DNA of 64,000 nucleotides from Cercis canadensis. Lineage: Eukaryota > Streptophyta > Magnoliopsida > Fabales > Fabaceae. Position 1 is the stretch's first letter. Each line of letters starts with the position of its first letter. Shown piece after piece: positions 25,008 through 35,854 of this stretch. The notes below the pieces were generated by a model that saw only the letters and a program-made list of their open reading frames with translations, had not been told where the DNA came from and did not search any database. A program made the translations under genes and the position numbers. The stretch lies in assembly GCA_003255065.1 (NCBI GenBank), contig QAOA01001277.1, positions 143,519 through 207,518 on the forward strand, in the 5' to 3' direction.

Positions 25008-26960
25008 CTACTTCTTTCCCTCCCAAGTCTCACCTTCGTTATCCTCGCGGGAGACAAATATCTGGTGCGTTTCGTTACAAGAAACTCCTGACACCGATAA
25101 ATTGGCGCACAACAATTTGTTTTAACGAATTCATAAATTAGTTTTTTTCTCCATAAGACCAAATTTACAATCAAGTTTTACCACAAATAATTATATTAAT
25201 TTGATTTAATATATCAAATCGAATTGAAGTGTGAATCCTGTTCCCGAAGGGACAAATCAAATTGGTGGTATATGTGTTATGACAAATTAATAAGGATAAA
25301 TTACACTATAATGCCAATCAAAAAAATTACAAAATAATGTAAATGAAATACGAAATCATATTAGATATTTTAAAATTGATAAAATTATATGTATGATGTA
25401 AACTTTTTAAGAAAAAAAATTAAGTTAAGTGAATTAATTAACTTAGCTGTTTTAAATATCAAGAGAACTTGAAAAGGAAAACAAAATTCATACATAGTTA
25501 TAACCATTTAGTATAAAAATGTATTTTCTTTCAAAATCTTTTTTCCAATTGGTGGTACAAAAAGTATCATTATCTGTAGTGTTTAGATTTTTATTCGATA
25601 AATCAATTTTTGTCTATAAATTACAATAAAAAATAAAATATTTTACGTGTAATAGAAAAAATTTATTATTAAAAAATTATATTACCTTTTTTAAAGGAAA
25701 AAACTATTTTTCATGAATCTATTTTTGACTTAATTATAGTTTTGGTCTCTATATTTTTTCAAAAGTTATAATATTAGTTCATTTTAAAAATGAAAAGACC
25801 AAATAGTTTATTTGAATAAAATAAGCAACCAAAATTGCATAACAAACTTATTTTTTTAAAAAAAACTATTAAAAAAGCTTTAAAATGTCTAAATAATGCA
25901 ATTAAACATAAAATTTGACCAAATTTATAATTATAAATAAAAAAATGCATAAAATAATTTAAGTAACTTGACATATTAAATATTTTATAACTAATTTTTT
26001 CAATTTCATAAAATATAAATTAAATTAAATTATTTAAAGTTTTTTTTTCACCGTTTAGGTACTTTTAAATGTATTTCTTTTACAAAATAAATATTTTTTA
26101 ATTTTTTGATGCTGAATTAATTTTTTTTATTTTCAGTGATTAATTGGATTTTTATTAAAATCGGGGCAAAAAGTAAAAAATAAAAAAATAGATAATTAAT
26201 GACAAATAATATATCAAAATTATTTCTTTATTTGTTTATCATTTATTTATGCTTCATTAGTTAAAGTTTCTCTTTTTTTTTTTTTATGTGAATTGAGATT
26301 GGTAAAGTTACTAGGTGCACCTTAGTAGTACTTTTTTTTTTTTTTAAAAAATACTACAATTTTTTCATATATAATTTTCTTTCTTCATATCATACTTACA
26401 AAGATAAATTTTATGAAGTGTAGTAATCAATATAACTTAACTACCCAACATATAAGACTCTAGATTAAAAAAAAAATACTCCAAATATTGATTAAATTTA
26501 GCTATGTTTATTGATATGTCAATGTCTTTTTTTTAATAATGTTCTTTCTCTATATTATACTTATAAAGATAAATTCTATGAAATGCAGCAATTAATATAA
26601 CTAACAACCCAATCTATAAGAACTCCAAATTGGGGGGAAAAAAAAAAAAAGGCTCCAAATATTGATAGGATTCTACAAGCAACTTACACTCATAAAGTGC
26701 AAGCAAGGCCCATAAATTACAGAGATGAAGAACTTTTTATTCTAGTAGCCTTAACTTGTAATTTTGATGTTGTTGGTGGTGCAAATTTCAAATTCCCTCA
26801 ATTTAACCGGTCAGCTACACGTGTGGGTTATTCATTGGTGCTCAGCTATGGCTGTAGAAATTGTAGGTGAGAAACCTCCATTCCAGAATAGAAACAGGAA
26901 GCTTTATCCCACTGAGGGTATACTACAATCAACTTTCCAAACGTGTCCCCTGCACCGCTA
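25008..26960. other. AT-rich intergenic spacer
   Basis: I see no gene. At 25728-25800 there is a fragment resembling the left end of the palindromic MITE family ('ttaattatagttttggtctc'). At 26361-26672 there is a diverged tandem duplication, listed separately. Long A and T runs occur around 26275 and 26330. Confidence 0.4.
26361..26672. repeat. diverged tandem duplication (about 130 bp x 2)
   Basis: Blocks 26375-26500 and 26543-26672 share an ordered series of matches: 'atacttacaaagataaatt' versus 'atacttataaagataaatt', then 'aatataact', then 'ctccaaatattgat'. Scattered differences and differing A-runs suggest an old duplication. Confidence 0.55.
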
Positions 26961-26966
26961 TACCGG

Positions 26967-26978
26967 TATATATAAAAG
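26967..26978 (+). promoter_or_regulatory. TATA box of the RNA polymerase subunit-7-like gene
   Basis: TATATAAAAG lies in a locally GC-richer region (ccgctataccggtatatataaaagcg). About 170 bp downstream a donor-like AAG/GTGATT at 27148-27149 could close a 5' UTR exon. That exon would splice to the acceptor 'taatacag' ending at 28690, 17 bp before the ATG. Confidence 0.45.
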
Positions 26979-28707
26979 CGAAGGTAAAGGTTTCGTTTGA
27001 AATTTGAATTCCTTACCTGTAAAACCCAATATCAGTACTAACCCATGGGTGTAGAAATTTGAATTTCTCGGATCGCCATCATCTGCAGTTTTCTTCTCCT
27101 TGAATCTTCCGAAACACCACTTTGGTCTTCCCCAAAATTCTTGACAAGGTGATTTCTCTTAAACCATGGTTAAATTTCGTCGCTTTCTTCTGAGAATTGT
27201 TGTTTATTCGATAATGTGGGTTTCTCATGCTTTCTCTGTTACTTAATTGGAAAATAGTGTTTAAATTATGAGTTAGGTGTTCAAGAAACTTGCCAAGCTT
27301 TGTGTTTTGGAGCTTTTCAAACAAACCCTAGATTTGATTGGAGAATTAGGTACATGTTTTGATAGATTTATGAGGACATAAAGTCACAGATCATTGGTTA
27401 GTACTGATATTGGAGATAAATAAAACATAAGAATATTTTCTGTTGTGTTATATATACCACACAGGATGCAGGAAGGTCAGCTTCACATAATAAGATTTTT
27501 TTTTACAAAAAAAATTTGCATGCATATAATCATCTTTTTATATACTTATCTACTTGGGTAGTAATTTTTCATATAGGGGTAGGTAACTGGTGATTAAGAA
27601 GCGTCAAGGATACTAGTCACATAAAGCAGCATGAAGGAATGGATGGAACAAGTAAAATAAAGAAGAGGGCAATCCAGGTGACACCGAATTTAGTTGTTGC
27701 TATGACTATGAGCCAATACTGCTTCCTTTATATTAGTTTGATGATTAGAGGGTCCAACTAAAACTGTAGGTCCAGCTTGATATTCCTCTAGTTGTGGTTG
27801 ACAATGAAATTGAATCAAGGAGTTGAAAGAACAACCTTTTTCTTTTTCTTGTTGAACCCAGGGTAACAGATCTAGATCCTAGAGAATTTGCTCCTGCTTG
27901 TATTTTGCATTTCCATATGATGTTCTTTTGTTTACTGTAAGTGTCCTGCTTCAACCAAATCAAAGGTTGTGTTTTTGTTTGTGTATTTCTCTCTCATTCT
28001 ACTCAATTAGAAACTTGCAAAGTTGTTCTGTGAACTTCTGCCATAGAGGGAAGCTTTCCAGGATACTAATTCTTGCCTTCTACTGGTTAACTCTTAAATG
28101 TTTTATGTTTTAACTGTAAACTTATTGCTCAGAGCACTAAAAAGGGAGGTCAAAATATTCCTATTGGTGGTTTTATTGCAAGTCATTGGTTGTCAAGAGG
28201 ATGGAGAGATGAGGAGCTTATTAAGCAGTAGTTGGGTTTAATCAGTGACATTCACCTCTTTTAAGAACTAAGTTAAGATTTGTTTAGTAATGATGAATTT
28301 TGACGACACATTGAAATTGTGTGTCCTTCATACAGAATATTGAAAGTTTCATTTGAGAGAAGTTGAAACAAATAGATACCGTGAGAGTCCATGATGCAAT
28401 GAAATTGGTTGGATTTTTCAACATTTTTGACCAATAAAAAACCTGATGGCCTACTATTTCTTTTGTGCTGCTTTTCATCACTTTTGGCTGCTATTTTTCC
28501 AAGTTCATGATTGGGGATTCATCTATATCTTAAAGCAACTTATTCATTTTGGTATACTGGGTTATACTTCCCTCTACCTTTTCCTTTTATTTCTTTCCCC
28601 TTGTTCTTTCACTGGATTCCCTGAAGATATTTCATAAGTTGCATATACACCCTAATAATTCATTCTGTTTCTGCTGTGTTTGTAATACAGTGGTAGTGCT
28701 TGGAAAT

Positions 28708-29250
28708 ATGATTGGTGAAGTGCAACTGGAAATGCACGTTGGACCTTTTACCAAAAATTTGGATGGTAAAAGACTTGTTTCAATGCGGGCTGTTATGACG
28801 CGCCTGTTAACAGACTTGTTGAGGGAAAAAGCCAGCGAGGAGCATGGCTACTTTCTTGCTTTTACAAGATTGAACAGAATAACTGAACTTGTAGTGAGAG
28901 AGTCAGAGACAACTTCGTTTTCTGTAGCCTTTAACTGTCGCACCTTCAAGCCTATCAGTGGAGAAATCTTGGAGGGAGTTGTCTATTGTACATTTAGTCG
29001 TGGAGTCTTCTTGAGATGTGGACCTATGAAATATGCTTTTCTCTCACGTCGAAAGATGCCAAATTACCAACTCATTGACGGGGAGAATCCGGTATTTCAG
29101 CGTGACGAGCTCGCCAAGATAGAAATGGACACAGTGGTCCGGTTCTCAGTTCTCTCAGTGAAATGGGTAGAGCAAAGGAAAGATATCAAAAAGGAATTCC
29201 TAATGCTTGCCAGTATAGATGGTGACTCTCTTGGGCCTATTGATTCATAG
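28708..29250 (+). CDS. RNA polymerase subunit 7-like protein (Pol IV/V NRPD7/NRPE7 type)
   Basis: A single coding exon of 180 residues starts at the ATG at 28708, 17 bp after a splice acceptor at 28690, so the gene probably has a 5' UTR intron. The protein has the two-domain layout of Rpb7: an N-terminal RNP-like domain (residues about 1-80, with GYFLAFTRLNRI) and a C-terminal OB/S1-like domain starting at GEILEGVVY, with FLRCGPM, MPNYQLIDGENPVF, MLASIDGDSLGP. In Arabidopsis, subunit 7 paralogues dedicated to Pol IV and Pol V differ from the Pol II subunit, and the features here (GVFLRCGP, PGENP-like motif, ASIDGD-LGP end) match the Pol IV/V type as I recall it. It would form the stalk with subunit 4 in nuclear small-RNA-directed DNA methylation. 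Which polymerase it serves cannot be decided here. A related broken copy lies at 43964-44284. Confidence 0.85.
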   Translation: MIGEVQLEMHVGPFTKNLDGKRLVSMRAVMTRLLTDLLREKASEEHGYFLAFTRLNRITELVVRESETTSFSVAFNCRTFKPISGEILEGVVYCTFSRGVFLRCGPMKYAFLSRRKMPNYQLIDGENPVFQRDELAKIEMDTVVRFSVLSVKWVEQRKDIKKEFLMLASIDGDSLGPIDS

Positions 29251-30579
29251 ACAAAATGGTTTCATTTTAAAATTTCAGTTGTCTTACCTGTAGTTTTAAC
29301 AATGAGAAGCGATGCTACAATGCAAATTATCAGTTACAGTTTCTCATCTGAGTAATATGCTGGTAATCTCGTGTATTGCTCTATCAATTACACTTATACC
29401 CATTTTACAGAGGAATCTTTCAAGCTCTCTCTTTCAGTCCCTGACCTCCTATTTACATATTTACTATTACTATTTGGCAATTGAGTTAAGATCTTCATCA
29501 TTGTGTGTTACAAGTTGATTTTTTCCTATAGTAGATTTTGTAGTGCAAGATTAAAAGCAAACAAGAAAGATGATACAGCAAAGCAAGTATGGTCTAGTAT
29601 TGAAGGATATGGATAGTTTGTAGGAGGTCACGATTTGAATCTCTTTGTCGTGTGAAAAAAAAATGGTGTCACACTTCAAAATTAAGCCATAATCACACGG
29701 CTCAGGGTCAGAAAGATTATTTCCTTTCAAAAAAGCTTTGTATGCCACACAAGTTAAACAGAGCAGGCCATACTTCAAAGTAACTGAAACTATTACTCGT
29801 TTTATCTTAAACCAAAATTAAGGGAATTCATTATATAATTAGAAGGATAACAAGTTTAGGTGCAGGGGACCAACGAAAGGGTAACACAACATAAGAACAC
29901 AAACAAGAGGACACCAGAGAGAGGACATTGGTTTAACAACAGAACAGACCAACATCATAAACACTCGTCTTCCACAATGAAAGAGGTACCATTTGACTAA
30001 CGAAATAACTAATTGATTTTCTTGCACTTGTTATAGCATTCTTTCGCATAGGCCTATGCTTTAACCTCATCTGCTACATTATGAACAATAATTATATATT
30101 TTTGAAAAAATAAAAGAATTTTGAATTTATCACTTGTGTGATTTTCAAACAGTTGGATGCAATTATCAAATATATGACTATATAGCTAATATTCAATGCA
30201 TAAAAATGTACTTAATTCAATGGTTATTGTAGACTTGGCCAAATAATAAAAATCATGAGATAAAAATGGGAAAGAGAACAATAAATGAAAAAATTAAGGA
30301 AAATATAGACAACTTAACCATGGAGGATTGTTAGGAAAAAAAAAAAAGAGAAAATATTATCTGAACCTAATCCACAACAATAACATTTTAAATATTATCT
30401 ATCAAAAAAAAATTAACTATCTAAAATATTTCTATGCACCCTATCATATACCTTTAGAAAAAAAAAAAAAAGTAGTTAAGATGAAGTTAAAATTTTATTA
30501 TTAGATAAGTTTTTCAAATTTTCTATAATTCTCAATGTACATATTTTGTTTGGACCATTATTCAGGATGCTTTGTTACT
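29251..30579. other. 3' UTR and AT-rich spacer
   Basis: The first 200-300 bp are probably 3' UTR. Around 29575-29660 a block with a B-box-like 'cacgatttgaatctc' could be a SINE fragment. No intact gene is seen. Confidence 0.4.
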
Positions 30580-31410
30580 TAGAGGTGGCAATTGGCCCAA
30601 CCCGAATTTAATCGAGTTGCATATAGTTAGCCTCACCCAACCTTATGGCAGGATAGTGGACCAGTGGGATAACTAGGCCCTATTGTCAAAATTTATTTTA
30701 AATTTTTGTTTTATTAAAATAAAGTATATATGTATGTAAATATAATAAACTTATATGTTATCTCTTTAATTTTCTTTCATTTAATATAATAGATTACATA
30801 ATGAAAGACAACCTTTTTTTATATAAAAAATATCTCTATTTTGTAATGAACATGAAATTTAATCATATATATATCATATTTGTGACTTCTAAACCTTTCA
30901 TGATTCCAATAACATCATCATCTTATAATCGATTTTTCATGATGAAGATTTTTGTCCCATTGAAAATAAAAATCAAGTGAAGCATAACATGCTCTAACAT
31001 GCTCTAAATATCTTTCTTAATGAATTGAACCTTTTTAATTTTAGGAATCATTCGTCAAAGATGTGGTGGCCAACCTTACAATAGTTGNACCTTTTTAATT
31101 TTAAGAATCATTCGTTAAAGATGTGGTGGCCAACCTTACAATAGTTGCATAAATAATACTACTTACACGATTTTTATATTTTAATTAAAATAATTATACA
31201 AGTAATTTCATTTTACTTTTACTAAAATAAAAATAAAAATTGGGCTAATCGAGCTGAGCCAGCTCGATTTGAGCCCTTTGTACCAGGCCTCATTGGCCTG
31301 GGCCAAAATCGGCTTAATTTCTTCGGGTCAGCATTTACGCAGTCCAACCCAACCCTAACATTGGGTTAAACAAGTTAGCCCATCGGGCCATGCCCATTTT
31401 GCCACCTCTA
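30580..31410. mobile_element. non-autonomous hAT-like element
   Basis: Terminal inverted repeats TAGAGGTGGCAA and TTGCCACCTCTA bound the element. Subterminal sequences are also related (ggcccaacccg near the left end, cgggccatgccc near the right). Flanks form an 8-bp target duplication with one mismatch, TTGTTACT at 30572-30579 and ATGTTACT at 31411-31418. Eight-bp duplications with A-G-rich short ends are characteristic of hAT transposons. No transposase frame is present. An N at 31088 with a duplicated flank of about 60 bp inflates the length. Confidence 0.75.
31028..31147. repeat. about 58-bp duplication around N (31088)
   Basis: The stretch 'ctttttaattttaggaatc...caatagttg' occurs before and after the N with two substitutions. 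It is an unmerged contig overlap within the hAT-like element. Confidence 0.8.
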
Positions 31411-32064
31411 ATGTTACTTCATTCACTTCACATGTATGGATAAATACTAATTAAAATTGCAATTTATATTTCCTTCCATCAAATGTTCCAAAAATTTGTT
31501 GAGCAGCAATAAGCAGAGTATTAAGGAACAAAAGAAAAAATTTATAGCCTGAACCTTTGGAATTCAAGCAGATTTTGCAGAGCTCTTGTTTATTATCATC
31601 TATACATATGAGAAGAAATGGCCAAAGGTTCTTATGTATAAGAAGGACAAAATCCTTATATTCACACTTTCATCAATTACAAACGGAATCTGTTGACTGC
31701 ATGCACAAGTATCATTGTATTATACGCAAACCAAATCAAGCACATACCAGAAACTACACATAGCAACTAAAATGGATACAAAATTGAAGGTAGGAAAAAA
31801 TATCTGCTTCTACCTAGACAGATTCAACATCAATTACATCTTCCCCTTCCTATGAAAAACTGCAACTTGAATTTGGTCATCTCCTGCAAATAAAACAATT
31901 CGGAGGCACCATATCATTAAAGACACGAACCATAAAAATTAACCAGAAAGGACAAAAGAGGAAAACACTTTACCATCACAATTTTCTCAGTTCCTCTACT
32001 CAAAGAGAAGAAGCTAGAGTTCTTCACTTCGATAAATAGAAATCAGAAGCAAAATAAATAGAAA
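31411..32064. other. spacer and probable 3' UTR of the INP1-like gene
   Basis: No reading frame of interest. The 200-300 bp next to 32065 should be the 3' UTR of the minus-strand gene. Confidence 0.4.
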
Positions 32065-33039
32065 TCAGTGTCGACGACGAGCTTCCTTGTTGAGATTCAT
32101 CTTGCACCTCTCAACTGCATTGATCAATTCGTGATCCCTAAACCCAATTAGGAATTGGGCTAAAGCTTCAAGAAACAGAGCAGCTTGATAAACACTGGTG
32201 GCACTGATAATCTCAGCAAGAACGCTTCTTCTCAGCCTATTCGCATCAAGAAAGATGCTCACCAACTCCTCCGTGTGCCCCGTCACGGCGGCTCCGACAG
32301 CCACCTTCTCCGCCCCTTTCCGGCCTCTGCACCGGAACCAATCCTCCACGATCCGGTCCACAAACACAGACTCCGCCTCCTTCATTCGGGTCGTCAATGT
32401 GGGCACCATCAGCCTCAACCCACATTCGATTTGGTCGATTCGTGCCATCAATGTCTCCGATGGGTTCCCCCACGCCATCGCTATCTGCCATGGTTTATCG
32501 AAAAGCTCGCACCTTTCTCTGAATTGAGAGAGACCCAGTTCGCTAAAACCGTCCGTTACGCTGCCGCCGTAGTTGTCGTCGTCGCCGTAGGAATCGTCCT
32601 CAAGAAAGCAGCGAACGAGGTTGGTGAGCAAGTAAGGGTGGAGGTCTCCGACCCAGAGGAGGGGCTTCTCGAGGGAATTGCGCCAATCGGGAAAAAGGAG
32701 CTGAGCGACGTCGTTGGTGGCGGCGAGGTCGAGGGCGTGGTAGTAGGATTGAAAGTGCTGGTGGAGCATTTCGACGTGGGTGGAGAGGAGGGTGGGGGAA
32801 GGGCCGGAGATGGAGCGGTGGAGGAGAGGGAGGACGTTGTTCTTGAGGGTGTTGAACCATACGGCGTGAAAATCCTTGATAGGCCTCGGAGAACTCTTAT
32901 TCCGGTTGAAGAGAGCTGTAAAATGCAGAAAAATTCAGTCTTGGAGAAGGAATTGAAGAAAGAGAAGCGCACACGGATGCATTGTAATTCAGTCAGAAAA
33001 CTTCACAAACAGCTTACCTACGCCTTTGCCTTTGAGCAT
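32065..33039 (-). CDS. INP1: INP1-like DOG1-domain protein (pollen aperture factor family)
   Basis: A short first exon 33039-33018 (MLKGKGV) and a long exon 32915-32065 join in phase through a GTAAGC donor and a TTTTACAG acceptor, giving 290 residues. The segments KDFHAVWFNTLKNN, YYHALDLAATNDVAQLLFP, WRNSLEKPLLWVGDLHPYLL, DQIECGLRLMVP and ALAQFLIGFRDHE make up a DOG1-type domain and match Arabidopsis INAPERTURATE POLLEN1 as I recall it. INP1 marks membrane domains where pollen apertures form. A short Asp/Tyr/Gly-rich insert (DDSYGDDDNYGG) interrupts the domain near residue 130. The GC content of this exon is clearly higher than the surroundings, and long open frames on the opposite strand are shadows of it. 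The frame is intact. bZIP-linked DOG1 proteins are an alternative, but no bZIP is present. Confidence 0.82.
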
Positions 33040-34532
33040 GTTGGACTTGCAGAGATGAAAATCTTGGTTAATTTTCTTTCTTGTTTCTCGAAGAAGAGAA
33101 GAGAGAAGCAGCGTGGCAGAGAGAGAGATGGCAGAAGGAGGGAAGATTTTGGAGGGTCAAATAGAATAATGATTTTGAAGGTTTGCGTAAGAAACAGAAA
33201 TTGAAAGTTTATAAGGCCGTTTATGAAAGGTTTGGAATGTATATTTCTGAAATTTTTTAGAAAATTAAATTAAATTGAAATAAAAGGCTTGAAAATAAAT
33301 TCCAAAACGTGAAATTCTATCCATCTAATAGTAAAAGAAGTATCTTTATTATATCATTTCATCTAAAAGAAAAAAAAAAATCCTTATTACATCTACCAAA
33401 TCATCTTATTAAAAAGCATAAATCCAAACTTTATTTTATTGGTATTTCTTGTGCTATCCATATATTTTTGGCACAAATACCTTATAAACAATCCTATAGA
33501 TGTATTATTTTATTTCAATTTTGATTAAAATCATTAAATTTATGATATTACAAATATAATTCAATATTGATCTAAACTAAACTATATATTATTTAAGATA
33601 TAATTGCATTCATCATCTGTTGAGGCCACGACCTAGGCTTTGGCAGTAAGATTTTGAAACAACTTCAAAGATAAAATTGCTATTCACATAAAAAAGAAGA
33701 TAAAATTGCTATAGTATCTCACAATACTAGTCCACATTTTCATCCGAATAAAGAAAAAGCATTTAAGCTAGCCCTTAAACCAAGTTTACTCATGTTCCCA
33801 CTTCTCATGTAAAGTTCAAGGAATGAAAATTAATAATAGTTATATACATTTATACATAAAAAAAAGAGCACATATACATATTTTGGTATTTTCATTACGA
33901 TTTTGAATTCGGATACAAATCTTACAAGTTCTAATATCGACCTCATTACCAATCGGTCACACTCTAGCTTTAGAATGTACCACACGTTTTTCACATATAC
34001 AAAATAATATAATATAGAATATATATATTAAAATCTTCTAGCTTTAGAATGTGATAGTTTCCTTCACCCTAAATTTTGATCACTAAAAAAATAATATATA
34101 CTAGAATTAATGTGGCATAATTTGTTGGACAACGCTGCAATAAGTACTTCAAGTTAGTTTATTTTCTCTTACTTGATGCATCAACACCAAAAAAACTGAC
34201 AAACAAATTACCTTTCAGCCTGTTTGAAACCACACAATTTTAAGAATTGAATTGATTTGTAAATGAGTAAATCTATTCTTTAATGAAACTTGTTTGAAAT
34301 TATAAAACTTAAGAATTAAATTAATTTACAAATCATTTTATATGTAATATATTAAGATTTACAAAACATTATCACTTTAGATATGATTTACAAATAATTT
34401 CATTTCTAATTATTACTTTCAAAACAACAAGTGCAAAGAGTTGAGAAAAAAAGAGTAACATTTGCACTCAAAAACCAATTAATTTGGTAATATTGTCAAA
34501 AAAATATTTTGTAACAAAGAAAGGCATACTTG
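33040..34532. other. INP1-like promoter and AT-rich spacer
   Basis: The region immediately above 33039 is purine-rich on the plus strand and probably 5' UTR/promoter. Beyond about 33250 it is AT-rich without recognisable genes. Confidence 0.4.
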
Positions 34533-34796
34533 CTAGTTGGGGGCATTGGGACGTGTAACTTTTTCAAGACATTTGGCATAGCAAGAGCCATATTCAGGTT
34601 CATCTAAATGTGCACAATAACCGTGACAAATTCCAACAACTAACCTAAAATCGGGTTTCTTTAAATTTTGGAAATATAGATTTGCAGGCACAGCAAAAAA
34701 TTGAAGGCTGGAAAAGTCATGTTCTAAAGCTTGTGCTTGCACTACTAGTAGAAGAGCCAACACTACTAGGGCTACAACAATTTACTTTGAATCCAT
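34533..34796 (-). pseudogene. secreted CX3C-CX3C peptide gene, copy A, early stop
   Basis: From the ATG at 34796 the frame reads MDSK and then TAA at 34784-34782. After the stop it continues open as IVVALVVLALLLVVQAQALE..., a signal-peptide core, then a mature part with CHGYCAHLDEPEYGSCYAKC and an end at 34533. The paralogue at 38842 reads through at the same position, so a nonsense change at codon 5 is inferred. No other in-frame ATG precedes the hydrophobic core, and starting later would lose the signal peptide's N-region. Upstream, the TATA module shared with its paralogues is present, so the promoter may still work. The four cysteines keep CX3C-X10-CX3C spacing. Confidence 0.6.
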
Positions 34797-34850
34797 TATT
34801 CTTTCTTAAGTGCTTTTCGTTGAGGAGAAGAAGAATATGGGATTTATATA

Positions 34851-34865
34851 ATTATAGAATCAAAT
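34851..34865 (-). promoter_or_regulatory. TATA module of peptide copy A
   Basis: The minus strand reads TTTGATTCTATAAT about 55 bp upstream of the ATG, the same block found upstream of copies B and C. It is slightly degraded (TATAAT rather than TATAAA). Confidence 0.55.
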
Positions 34866-35292
34866 TAAGATGATCTTTATTATCATGGATGAGTTATACA
34901 TATAAATTACAAAAATTGACATTCCAATTTTATATAGCATGCTCCTTTCCCCTTTGCCATTAGACCAACTTGAAGAGCCATAACAAGAATGTAACTTTTG
35001 GCCTTTGCATGGTGCACCTTGATTTAATTTGAGAGTATAGCAAATTGTAAAAGAAAATTGATATTTGGCTTGGAAAAGTTACCAAAAGTTTGTTGCGACG
35101 GTGATGCGAGATTATTAGCTACTTTTAAAGAGATAAGTAATCACTATCATTTTGTTTTATCTAATAATCATATTTGAATTCTCGCAAAATGTCAAGAAAA
35201 GTTCTCTAGTCAATTGACAATGCTAGCTCTATAGAAATGCAACGAAATGGCATAATCTTTCTTATGTAGTAATAGATCATATCTCTTATATT
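34866..35292. other. spacer between peptide copies A and B
   Basis: It contains a diverged version of the promoter block seen upstream of the other copies ('ggcctttgcatggtgcacctt' near 35000). No gene is seen. Confidence 0.4.
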
Positions 35293-35777
35293 TGTAGAGG
35301 CACAATGAGGATTGGAAGAGCATGCCCGTGAAAGAGGGCATCAGCAAGATTTCTCCATGAGGGGTAGTTGTGGTTTAGTTTGATGGGAAGGTGAGCCGAG
35401 GTGCAAGAAATGACGGTGATGCTAGGGTGATGGACAGTGGGGGAGATGAGAACAGAGGGAAAGGTGGAGGAGCCATTAGAAAGAAGAAAAAGAAAATGCT
35501 TGCTGTTAAGCAATGAGCTCTGAAACCATGTAGAAGCACAATGAGGATTGGAAGAAAAGCATAACTTGGGTTTTGTATGTTTGTCCATACATTTGTCAAA
35601 GCAATCCTCATGATCGGGTCGATTATGACATTTACCTTGGCAATATGCAAGTATGATATGATATCCTGGTTTTCTAAAATTTGGTTGCACTGGTAAGGAT
35701 TGAAGACTGGAAACCTGTTCATCAGCTCGGACTTGGAATACGAGTAGCAGCACCGATACTACTGAAGAGACAACCAT
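35286..35777 (-). CDS. secreted CX3C-CX3C peptide gene, copy B, 3' end replaced by Copia fragment
   Basis: The ATG at 35777 opens MVVSSVVSVLLLVFQVRADE, a signal peptide with probable cleavage after VRA. The mature peptide contains YCQGKCHNRPDHEDCFDKC followed by MDKHTKPK. CX3C-X8-CX3C spacing is that of alpha-hairpinins, helical-hairpin peptides with two disulfides. After residue ~75 the frame runs into foreign sequence inserted at 35293-35528 and ends only at 35286, doubling the protein length. The cysteine core is intact, so a functional peptide with an altered tail is possible. The family is not one I can name, and alpha-hairpinin resemblance rests only on cysteine spacing. Paralogues lie at 34533 and 38842. 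Confidence 0.6.
   Translation of the reverse strand: MVVSSVVSVLLLVFQVRADEQVSSLQSLPVQPNFRKPGYHIILAYCQGKCHNRPDHEDCFDKCMDKHTKPKLCFSSNPHCASTWFQSSLLNSKHFLFLLSNGSSTFPSVLISPTVHHPSITVISCTSAHLPIKLNHNYPSWRNLADALFHGHALPILIVPLQI
35293..35555 (-). mobile_element. Copia gag-leader fragment bounded by 27-bp direct repeats
   Basis: On the minus strand, a primer-binding-site-like TGGTTTCAGAGC (35528-35517) is followed by the N-terminal part of a Copia gag, with SPTVHHPSITVISCTSAHLP and a W residue in the NYPSW context. The fragment lies between near-identical 27-bp repeats at 35293-35319 and 35529-35555 (one mismatch). The PBS directly abuts the second repeat, and that repeat ends in CTACA, as an LTR would. 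Either the repeats are remnants of very short LTRs or they arose during repair-mediated insertion. No protease or polymerase is present. Confidence 0.6.
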
Positions 35778-35839
35778 TCTTTTTTATCCCATCATTTTTA
35801 AGCTCAATTCATTAAAGGAGGGATTGATGAACTATAACA

Positions 35840-35854
35840 TTTATAGAATCAAAG
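35840..35854 (-). promoter_or_regulatory. TATA module of peptide copy B
   Basis: CTTTGATTCTATAAA on the minus strand, 63 bp upstream of the ATG at 35777. It is identical to the block upstream of copy C. Confidence 0.7.

Noticed and set aside
27079..27324. Minus-strand 81-codon frame
   Set aside because: It overlaps the probable 5' UTR exon and intron of the subunit-7-like gene and shows no motif.
32185..33204. Long plus-strand open frame (339 codons) over the INP1-like gene
   Set aside because: It lies antisense to a well-supported DOG1-domain frame in a GC-rich exon, and its composition (Arg/Glu/Val runs) is that of a shadow frame.
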